Origin: Trissonchulus latispiculum
Taxonomy: Eukaryota; Nematoda; Enoplea; Enoplida; Ironidae
Length of the DNA stretch: 64,000 bases
Direction: 5' to 3'
NCBI GenBank assembly: GCA_030248195.1
Contig: JASAND010004045.1
Location: 1-64,000, forward strand
The notes under the pieces were generated by a model. It had not been told where the DNA came from. It saw nothing but the letters and a program-made list of their open reading frames with translations, and did not search any database. The number at the start of each line of letters is the position of its first letter. Position 1 is the stretch's first letter. Shown here in pieces: positions 55,299 through 64,000 of the stretch. Made by a program: the position numbers and the translations under genes.

Positions 55299-56543
55299 TA
55301 TATAGATATGTATATAGGCAAATTTTGGAAATTTTTGAAATTTGCATAATTTCTGCAGTTTAATCATCCTGTCACATAGAAAACGTGTTTATATTGCATT
55401 TAAAGCCATCAATCAAGCGGGAGCTACAATAATACACCCTCTAGGGTAGTTTTGAACGCTCTTTAAGATAGGTTATTAAAATCCGATCTAGCTCATATGG
55501 GTGACTCACACTGGTGATGGGTTTTCCCGCATCTCGGACTGGATTTTTCCCGCCGCGCTATAAATTTTGGAAATTTGGTTGTTTACTCCCGAAAATTAGA
55601 GGGGGCGGGAACCCCCCCCCCCTGAATTTGGAGTTCAGAAATTTCAAAAATCTGAGTCGGACCCCTTAGCAATTCGAGGGTTAGAAAATTGAGGAGAAAA
55701 ATAGAAAAAGGTATACGTATATATATAATTTTAATTTTAACGAATTTAACGCGAATTTTAATCTTAGGGAGGAAATTACTATTTTTGCCTAAAAATGTGC
55801 AATATTTTAAAATTTTTCATTTTTATTTGTGTTTGTATTTAAAATTTTTATTTGTGTTTTTACTGTGTTTTCGCACAGTTTTCTTAGAAAAACACCCATT
55901 TTCTGAGAAAAAACACCAAAATTTTGAGTTTCAGAAACAAAATTTTATTCATTTCTTCAGGTTTTGAGCTACAGAACATTTTCATCATTCCGTTATGTGT
56001 TGCCCAGATGATCAAAATCTGTGCAATTTCAAGCCAAATTTGCAAATTTTACCAAATTTTGCTTATGTTTACGTTAAAATGGGTCTCGTTTGGCTCGAAA
56101 TCCAATAAAAGCTTGTATTCTAGACGACAGCCTGTTCAAACCGCACAAAATAAGCAAATCTGAAGATTTTCCAAAATTTGCCTATCTTTAGATACGTGTT
56201 AAACATACAAAATTTTGAAATATTAATTTGGCTTATATACATTTTTGCACGAATTTTGATATTTTTCGATGCTAACGTACTAAAAACAACCCTCTCTTTC
56301 GAATGATGCAGACAAAATTCTTCTGGCACCCTTCTAGCAAAAAATTCAGGATGGGTTTTCTTTTCCTATCTGTTTCGTTGAAAATTTGTTACTAACGGTA
56401 AGAGCTAGAAATGCGATTTATAACTCATTTTGAAGCCCTTCGCAAGGCCTCATGGCAGTTATCGTTAGAATTTTCATTTGTACTTCCATTAAAGAGGTTC
56501 GTCTAAAAATCTGAAGTTTGAGTTTTTATTTCCCGCCGCGCTA
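55299..56543. other. Further GGGTTTTTCCCGC-type remnants, no gene
   Basis: CCTATCTTAAAGAGCG-like and GATGGGTTTTCCCGC (about 55505-55560) relate this stretch to the 11997 family; CCCGCCGCGCTATA occurs at 55550 and CCCGCCGCGCTATG at 56532, possibly the two ends of one element of about 1 kb. The AT-rich frames here are not genes. Confidence 0.4.
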
Positions 56544-56753
56544 TGTATATGACATAGCCCAATGAGCCTCGTTGTAGGACAGGCTCATGTGCATATTACA
56601 GGCTGGCTAGTTTCCGTGTTTGTACAACGTGCCTGAGAGTACTCATGTGTATTTTACATGCGACGAAGGAGCATTTTTGGTTCTTGTATATTGTATATCT
56701 AGTTGTTTAGATTTAGCGAAGATCACAATTTAAAAGAACCAGCTTTTTTGTTC

Positions 56754-59430
56754 ATGATGGGATCGCGAAGTCGAAGTCGAGATCGGGGCAGTCGAAGAAA
56801 GCGCGGCTCCAGTCGCCGGTCTCGCTCCAGGGATCGCAGCCGACGCCATCATTCCAAGGATCGCAAACGGGCCAAAAGGTTGGTTAGTCTCCTTTCCTCG
56901 TTTCGTTTGGCATTGATTGAATAACGCGGGGGGATGGGAGCAGATACTGCAGATTTTCGACTGAAAAAATTGCGGCTAGCCCGAAATACCGTTGACCGAA
57001 AATCCGTAAAATGTTGCAGTTTTGTTTCTGGACACCTCTAGGAGAGCGGAAGGGAAAGTCCAAAAAGTGAGGCTCGGATGGAATGTGTTGGAAATCCAGT
57101 AAAAAATCCAGGGTATATTTTTACAGGTGGGGGGGTCCCTCTTCCGAAATTGTCCTTTCCCCCTCAGGGGATTTTTTGATGGGATTTTGACGGATTTTTT
57201 GAGGGCCCAATTTTTTCCAAAAATTTGCCGGGTTCACAGCAGATTTTTTCTTAAAATAGCTATTTTTAGCTTAAATTCTGGCATTTTATCCCCCGGGCTC
57301 AACCGGGAAACACCCTAAAAATACCCGAAAATGTGTTGCTTCTTTGTTTTTCGAGTTGTGAGCAATTTTTAACGTAATAATATATTGTACACTATGTATC
57401 ATCAGGGTATTTTTTACAGGGGGGGGGCGGGGGGGCCCCCCCCCCCGAAATTGACCTTCCCCCCCCCGAAAATGCCTTCCCCCCCCCCCGAAATCGCCCC
57501 CTCCCGGGATTTTTGCTTCCCCCCCCCGGGATTTTTTGGAGGCCCAAATTTTTGCCAAAAATAGGCCAATTTTCAAAAATTTTCCGGCTTCGCCGGAGAT
57601 TTTTTCGTAAAAATAGCTATTTTTAGCTTAAATCCTGGCATTTTTGAGAACTTTTTGCGTTTCACCATGCGAAATACGCCAAAAAATACCATTTTTTGGC
57701 TCATTTTTGCAAAAAAATCCCCCCCCCCCCCCAAATTTTCATCCCCCCCCGGCCCCGGGGGGGCCCCCCCGGGAAGCCCCCCCCCCCCGAAAAAAAATCC
57801 CTAAAAAATACCCTGATCATAGGGGTTGCGGCAGTGACCCCTATAATATGTGTGAAAACTGGCCGGAGACAGTGTAAAATAAGCAGATCCTGCGCAGATT
57901 TTATGCGCAAATTGTAGAGCACATCGAGTTTAGTATGTTTCAGAAGTTTCACATCGAAGTTTCACTACCGTATCACTTACCGTTAAAAAGTTGCGCCCCG
58001 GACCGGTTATACGGCGATGTATTTTTCCGGTTTCTCCTATTTGATGGTTGCATTGTACATAATGTTCGCCGCTTTCACGTGAACTGCAGCGGTGGGCCAA
58101 CCTAAAGGGCTATAGGGTGTAGTAGTACCCTCTAAAGAATTTAAGAATCACATCTTTTTTTGCGCCGCAGCTGCGCCACAGCGCCGCAGTGACGCCGCCA
58201 AGTCGGCTCATAGCGAAAAGTGACCATTTTTGCGGTCGTCGCTCAGGTCGACCGTTACGAGCTGGAGCTGATTTCTTTTTATATTCAGAAATTACATATA
58301 TTGAACTAACTAAAGGACCAGGTTGCGTTTTTCTATCACTTCCCTAGCGACCACAGTGGCCCGTCAAAAATGGCGAAAATTCGAAAAATGAAAAATCGAA
58401 ATTTCTCGCTATCTGTTTAACTTTGAAAGCTCAAATCTTCCATACAATGGTTTTCTGGCACGGAGAATCGATTCCCGCAGTCAGTTTTACCGTCGGACCC
58501 ACCCATCTTGCTGGGCTGGTTCCACTTTGCTGTCGGGAGGGTCAAGTCGGAAACCGCGTCTAGGTGGTCCATAGTAGGCTTTGCCTGGCCTCTCAAAACT
58601 TTGTCAGTAAAGGTTTTCTGGTGTGCCCAGCTCATTTCCGGTATTCATTTTGCCGTCCAACGTACCTATTTTGCTGGGCTGGTTCTACTTTGCCGTCGGG
58701 AGGGTCAAGTCGGTAACCGCTTCGTAGATGTCATTCTTAGGCTTTACTCAGCCTTTCAAAACTTTGTCTATAGGTGTTTTTTGGTGCGCCCAGCTCATTT
58801 CCGGTATTAGTTTTGCCGTCCGACGTACCTATTTTGCTAGCCTAGTTCCAGTTTGCCGTTTGAAGGGTCAGTCGGGTGGGAGGGTCAAGTGGTCGAAAAT
58901 AAAGTTTTTCAAAAGTGGTCAAATTTGGTATCAAATGAAAGCTCTAAGTGAGCTGAGCAACTTTTGTCATAGAACTGCGTACCTAAAGTGGCTGTAGAGT
59001 GCTGTGGTTGGGTGGGGTGGGGACTTAGGCGATTTTGGGTCAAAAATAAAATTTTTCAAAAGTGGTCAAGTTTGGTATCAAATGAAAGCCCTAAATGAGC
59101 TGAGCAGCTTTTGACATGGAACCATCCACCAAAAGTTGCTGTGTCGAATTTATGCTTTTCTCTACCGGAATTTAAAGGATAGACATAGGCCCAACACACA
59201 TATTATCCCCTTTTGTGCGGAGCATTTCCGTTACTTGTATATATTTAAACTATTTCTGTTGCTTTTATCATTGCAGATATTGGTTTTCGTGGTCCACGTG
59301 GGCCTAAACGTGTGCACTTTGATCCATTCCATTTTCCCATGAATTCTTGTTTTATTGTTTGTGAGCCCGCCCTGATTGTTTCAAACTCTGTTAACAGGGT
59401 CCCCCTTCAATCCCCCCCTCCCTATCTAGA

Positions 59431-59505
<75 letters not shown>

Positions 59506-61732
59506 GTATATATAAGTATGTGCTTATTGTATTTGTTTGATATAATTTTCTTCTTTCAGATATCGTAATAATGCTTCAGACTCTGATATGAGCAGCATTG
59601 AAAGTGGTTCGGAAAACGAGGTGGAGAAACTCATGAAAAAAGAGCGAAAAAGGGCCAAGTACGCATATTATATGCTATGTTTTGATAACCTCCTGTCATC
59701 ATCATTAGTCGTTTTCTCACCGATTTGACTGAAAACAACAGCTAATGTTAATGTGTGTCACCTGCCAGTTAGTATATATGTGTATATATTGCAAAATCAG
59801 AACTTTTAAGAACTTAGAATAACAGGGCAGTAAACGATTTGTTTCCGGATGAAACTTTGCCAACGTTTTCGTTGATGACGATCATAACATTGTGATGTCT
59901 AATGCAGCAAACAACAACAGCATCCGCGCATAGTTACATGTTAGACAAAGTAATGAAACATAAAAATTTGAAATTTTTCAGAATATTTTTCAAAATTTTC
60001 TCTAAAATATTTTTAAAACCAAGGTTGTAGCTTGGCTTTATGTATGATAGAAATTCACAGGGCAACGAAAAATTGAAATTTTTGGCGAAAAATAGAAAAC
60101 TTTTCCTCGAAGTTGAATGATTTTCTTTCAGTTTTGCGTAGACGGATAGTAGGCGGATACGTACGTGTCCGGATATCCGTTACGTACGTATATATATAAC
60201 GCAAAATAGGCGGATATCCGGATATGAGAAAATATCCGGCGCCCGATGTCTATCACTAATTGTCTGTGTCTTAATCCGCTTTCAGGCAACAGCGTGAACT
60301 GGAAACCCAGGTGTTGGGCGAAGAGGCCTCTCGAAAGCTGGACAGCATGATCTCCTATCGGGTGGATGAGGAGGTGAAGAAACGAGCGGCCCAGGTGGAC
60401 TCGGAGATTCAGCGACGCGTCGCAGCGGCTCGCGTCGACATTGAACGCGAGATCAGGCAGGAGCTGGAGGCCAAGTTCCGCGAAGAAGTGCGGGCCATTG
60501 AACAGCGTGAGGTGAGGGTGGAGGAAATTATGTATGCGGATTGGCAGGAACTCTATCCTAGATGATAATTTCATTAGGTTAATGAAAAGAGTTTCGTTTT
60601 TCAAAGCAAATTGTGATTAGTCTGTCTGTCTGATCTTCATTCAAGGACAGCGAGCTTTTGTGTGGAAAAATTGGTGTTTTTTGGATGTTTAATGTAGAAT
60701 TGTAGAAAAATTGTTAGAATGTTGTACGAATCCGAACAAATACAAAATATATATATTTCAGACTAAGTTGTGACTGTGAGGTAATAAATTTATGCAGACA
60801 GAAGCAGAAGCTCCTGTAAGGTTTTGCAAAATTGAAAGTTTGGCGGGAAAAGTGTTAAAATGTTTCCTTTAGGAGAGGATTATTCATTTTTTGTATTTTT
60901 AATTTATCTCGTTATCATTATTGTCTCTACTCTATCTGTATTATTTTGTAGTGGTTGGTCAGTTTTTTTAGTAGAAAGTCAAGACTTCTTTAGTAGAAAT
61001 ATGTTCGCAGAGAAAGCAGAGACCTCACGTAACCATTCGTCTTTAAAGTATTATAAGCTGTTATTGTGTATTATAATTATTTCATTGTTATTTTTGAGCC
61101 AATTATTTTGGTGGCTAACATTAACCTAGGATTTTCAGAAGCAGAAGTTATGTATGTAGCATTAGGATTGAGATGAAATCATTTCCGCTCTTATTACTAC
61201 ACACGCAAAATTTTCCCTTTGAAGTTCCCTATCACTTAAAGGAACCACGAATAATGAAAAAAGCAGTCAGTCGTTCTCTTATACAATTCTGAATTCTTGG
61301 TAGGGTAAGTCAAATCTTACGTAATTTACGGTTGTTACTCTATTGATATGTGCATATGTGTGTGTTGCACAAATTTTATCGAATTTGTGCGTGCACGAAC
61401 ATTTTGCATGAGCTCTTGTGAACGATTCACCCCCCGCCCGTTGTCATGAATTTCAACCGCTTACTCTTCCTGAAAATTTTTTCTGTACTATCCGTTTTAG
61501 TTACCGAGTTTTGCAAGAGTTCAATGTATATATGGTCTCTTCAATTTTGAGAAATGGTCTTCTTAGCACAATACGCTGATTATTATTATTTACTTTGATT
61601 TTTATGTCTATTTTTATTTTGACTAAAATGTGTTTTCTGATCTTTTAGACTGAAGAGCGTGAGAAGCGTTTGTCTGCCGAGGCAACGCTTCAGGAGAAAA
61701 TGTCAAAGTTGGAAGAGTCGCAGAGAAAACTG
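56754..61732 (+). CDS. ARGLU1: ARGLU1-like protein, first four coding exons (3' partial)
   Basis: Exons 56754-56878, 59560-59658, 60286-60511 and 61649-61732 join in frame across GT-AG introns to 178 codons; the 3' end lies outside the window. Exon 1 (MMGSRSRSRDRGSRRKRGSS) is an RS domain, much shorter than the RS region of vertebrate ARGLU1. Exon 3 opens a long charged helix: EEASRKLDSMISYRVDEEVK, then EIQRRVAAARVDIEREIRQE, matching the ARGLU1 series with IEEETARRVEELVAKRVEEE spacing. Exon 4 (EKRLSAEATLQEKMSKLEES) continues the coiled coil. By family it is a nuclear protein that links Mediator/nuclear-receptor transcription with pre-mRNA splicing. A second ATG at 56757 is equally possible. 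Introns of 2.7, 0.6 and 1.1 kb carry mobile elements; intron 3 (60512-61648) shows none. Confidence 0.8.
57109..57326. mobile_element. CAGGGTAT hAT-like MITE in ARGLU1 intron 1, copy 1
   Basis: Starts CAGGGTATATTTTTACAGG and ends CCCTAAAAATACCC; G-run near the left end and GCCGGGTTCACAGC inside. Related to the copy at 57413. Confidence 0.5.
57413..57815. mobile_element. CAGGGTATTTTTTA hAT-like MITE in ARGLU1 intron 1, copy 2
   Basis: Inverted ends CAGGGTATTTTTTACAGGG and CCCTAAAAAATACCCTG; flanks share ATCAT on both sides, so the duplication may be longer but eroded. G and C runs up to 14 bases occupy 57420-57535 and 57719-57790, with a GGCTTCGCCGG hairpin. Splice sites of the intron are unaffected. 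Confidence 0.65.
58445..58870 (+). repeat. 163-bp tandem repeat in ARGLU1 intron 1
   Basis: About 2.6 units. TGCTGGGCTGGTTC at 58510 and 58673 and TGCTAGCCTAGTTC at 58836 fix the period at 163. Each unit contains CTTTGCCGTCGGGAGGGTCA. 57816-58444 before it is unassigned intron. Confidence 0.75.
58893..59115 (+). repeat. 147-bp direct repeat in ARGLU1 intron 1
   Basis: TTTTTCAAAAGTGGTCAA and TTTGGTATCAAATGAAAGC recur 147 bp apart, followed in both by GAGCTGAGCA. Related sequence at 11805-11825 and 17067-17110. Confidence 0.65.
59439..59503. repeat. (TA)n microsatellite
   Basis: About 32 uninterrupted TA units, 57 bp before exon 2 of the ARGLU1-like gene. Confidence 0.95.
60135..60245. mobile_element. 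GGATATCCG-motif mini-element in ARGLU1 intron 2
   Basis: About 110 bp with CGGATA/TATCCG motifs in both orientations, the palindrome GGATATCC twice, and TACGTACG twice around a short TA run. It ends 40 bp upstream of exon 3. Resembles other motif-array MITEs in the window. Confidence 0.5.
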
Positions 61733-62590
61733 GTACGCAAATTCCTGTAACTAAGAGTGTTTTTGTTGTTTACGTCACGTATGAAATTAACCGGACGTAA
61801 GGATTAACGCAATGAGGAAGCTTTTCCCGTCACAAGCAGACCAAGAATGGGCACTTATTGTTATTAGTGTTGGGATTGGCCAAAATTTTCCCTGATTGGC
61901 TTTGCTTGGCTTGCCCGGAGTTTGAAGTTGGCTAGCTGGAATTTGCAATTTTTATTCGTCTACCGTGCATAAACTTATTTAAACTTTATTCAAAATAGGT
62001 TTCGAAACGTTTACGTTTAGCTCTAATCCCTGATAATTCTGTTTTGGTTTTGCTGGAGGGCTGCAGTAAATTGATGAGACGTTGACCAAGAGGCAAACTT
62101 AGAAAACTAAGTTGTTTGTTAACACAATTAAAATTTGCTTGCAATTAGTAAATTTTATTGAAAAATAACGCTAACAGCGATAAATTAGTACGGAAGTCAG
62201 TGTGTCGTAAAAAGTTGGAGCTAAGTGTCAACATCTTTCTTATGCAAGTAAACAGAAAATCTGTAGTAATGTATCTAATGTATCGTTTATGTTGCACCGT
62301 CTTGTGCACGATATTATGCTGCAAAATTAAATTCTGCAACACAGTTTAAAAATAAAATCTGTAGATTTGAGCTTGGCTAACAGTCGGCCATTGGCCAGCC
62401 AGCTGTAGCTGATAACTGAGAGCCAGCCGCCTGTCTAAAGTAGTATTCTTGGCCTGCAATGGTGAAAAGTGCCATCCGTTGTTCGGAATTGAATGCAGCA
62501 CTTCTGCAGTTTACTAAATTCTGACCAAAAAATGTAGAAAGCGAAATTGTTTTCTTTATATTATCTCAAAAACGCTTCAAGATACATACC
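61733..62590. other. Start of ARGLU1 intron 4, no exon seen
   Basis: Opens GTACGCAAAT at 61733. No sequence encoding the rest of the ARGLU1 coiled coil or its C-terminus was found here or in the repeat that follows, so the next exon must lie beyond 64000. Confidence 0.5.
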
Positions 62591-63470
62591 ACAAAGTATA
62601 TATTTTCTGAGCCGGACTGATGAGATCTTTCTTTTTGTGAAAAAAATTTTTTTGAAATTTCTCGTGCGATTTCGTATGGCGCCGCTTTTATACATATGTC
62701 CAGAAAGATTGGTACATGGTTCTACCGCGAGTTTTTTAGGAAAATTTTCCCCTTGTCTGAAAGTCCTACACAGCAAATTTCAACTTTTTTGGTTAAAAAT
62801 TGCGTGAGTTATTCCGTTTTTTCGATTTCCAAAATCCTTTGGTCTTTGCCACTTTTTCGACTTTGACTGGCTACTACTCGTGACTCGATTCAGTGGAATA
62901 ATTTTCGATTAGATTTTGAGGACCGCCTAGGCGTCAGCTTTGATCTGATATATGTGGTATTTCAAAATTTGAAAGTCGATTTTTGCGAAAATACCACTTT
63001 TTGACCCAAAATTTCGGCATAGCGATTCTAGCAAAAGTGAGTAAAATAGCATAATCCTAAAGTTTAATCTGAGCTGAATCCAACGATATAAACTTATCGT
63101 GGCTACGACGTATATTGCGCCAGCAATGAATTTTTAAACAATTTCCCTTATTTCAGCTGGTTTTTGGCTGTCTTTGATGTGCCGCCTTGAGTTCCTGAGC
63201 CAGTGTCAACTACCAAAAACCAGCTGAAATAAGGGAAATTGTTTAAAAATTCATTGCTGGCGCAATATAGATCATAGCTGCGAAAACTTTATATCGTTGG
63301 ATACAGCTCAGATTGAACTTTATGATTGTGCTATTTTTCCTCACTTTTGTTAGAATCGCTATGCCGAAATTTTGGGTCAAAAAGTGGTATTTTTCGAAAA
63401 AATCGACTTTCAAATTTTGAAATACCACATAATATTTCAGTTCACAGCTGACGCCTAGGCGGTCCTGAAA
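62591..63470. mobile_element. 1.1-kb palindromic (foldback) element, copy 2
   Basis: Left end CACAAAGTATATATTTTCTG then GGACTGATGAGATCTTTC as in copy 1. The arms meet at about 63165-63215 around CAGCTGGTTTTTGGCTGTC. The right arm matches copy 1 until the AATCTAATCG point at 63470, where it dissolves into the tandem array that fills the rest of the window. Confidence 0.85.
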
Positions 63471-64000
63471 ATCTAATCGAAAAATTTTTCTACTGAGCGA
63501 GTCAGGAGTAGTAGCCAGTCAAAGTCGAAAAAGCGGCAAAGATCAAAGGATTTTGAAAATCGAAAAAATGGAATAAAATCTAATCGAAAAATTTTTCTAC
63601 TGAGCGAGTCATGAGTAGTAGCCAGTGAAAGTCGAAAAAGCGGCAAAGATCAAAGGATTTTGAAAATCGAAAAAATGGAATAAAATCTAATCGAAAAATT
63701 TTTCTACTGAGCGAGTCAGGAGTAGTAGCCAGTCAAAGTCGAAAAAGCGGCAAAGATCAAAGGATTTTGAAAATCGAAAAAATGGAATAAAATCTAATCG
63801 AAAAATTTTTCTACTGAGCGAGTCATGAGTAGTAGCCAGTGAAAGTCGAAAAAGCGGCAAAGATCAAAGGATTTTGAAAATCGAAAAAATGGAATAAAAT
63901 CTAATCGAAAAATTTTTCTACTGAGCGAGTCAGGAGTAGTAGCCAGTCAAAGTCGAAAAAGCGGCAAAGATCAAAGGATTTTGAAAATCGAAAAAATGGA
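63471..64000. repeat. 107-bp tandem array with 214-bp dimer period
   Basis: Units start (ATCTAATCGAAAAATTTTTC) at 63471, 63578, 63685, 63792 and 63899, exactly 107 bp apart. Units 1, 3 and 5 read GAGTCAGGAG...CCAGTCAAAG; units 2 and 4 read GAGTCATGAG...CCAGTGAAAG; otherwise they are identical. The unit is part of the right arm of the palindrome, amplified in place. The array runs off the window. Confidence 0.95.

Noticed and set aside
60128..60604. Minus-strand 158-codon frame
   Set aside because: It is the antisense shadow of ARGLU1 exon 3.
60860..61129. Hydrophobic 89-codon frame in ARGLU1 intron 3
   Set aside because: AT-rich composition yields Leu, Ile and Phe by chance; no start context or homology, and it lies in an intron.

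Overview
The window is a transposon-rich stretch of a multicellular animal genome. Genes are split by GT-AG introns, a TATA box precedes each kringle gene, and poly(A) signals follow the stops. Kringle domains, a Penelope-like GIY-YIG fragment, PIF/Harbinger and hAT-like elements and TTAA-site elements all fit an invertebrate; a non-bilaterian such as a sponge or cnidarian is possible, but the sequence does not settle it. I see no operons, CRISPR arrays or prokaryotic signals.

Only two kinds of protein-coding gene are convincing. (1) A tandem pair of five-exon genes (23959-26344 and 36355-41223, both +) encodes secreted proteins of about 437 and 438 residues: signal peptide, one kringle, then six repeats resembling the DUF5648 repeat, arranged as two homologous three-repeat modules. 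The genes lie in a segmental duplication of about 7-8 kb (19523-26790 and 33470-41640) that shares upstream sequence, TATA box and introns. Divergence along the pair is uneven and includes a 143-bp identical tract that looks like gene conversion. (2) At the right end (56754-61732, +, 3' end outside the window) lie the first four coding exons of an ARGLU1-like nuclear splicing/transcription co-factor: an RS-rich N-terminus followed by a charged coiled coil. One tRNA-Thr-like gene lies at 13091-13162.

Layout: 1-3868 long-TIR element; 3869-7233 unassigned repeats; 7234-9985 a four-element nest of hAT-like insertions, every one with an 8-bp target duplication; 9986-13010 elements built on GGGAAAAAACCC motifs; 14932-18365 a decayed PIF/Harbinger element with recognisable transposase ends; 18366-19508 a 1.1-kb palindrome; 19523-26790 kringle gene 1; 26791-33470 nested Harbinger-type and TTAA-type elements; 33470-41640 kringle gene 2; 41641-54081 a second dense field of nested elements; 54082-61732 the ARGLU1-like gene and flank; 62591-64000 a second copy of the 1.1-kb palindrome whose right arm has become a 107-bp tandem array reaching the window edge.

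Most open reading frames in the G-tract regions are poly-Gly/poly-Pro artefacts of homopolymer runs and are not annotated.
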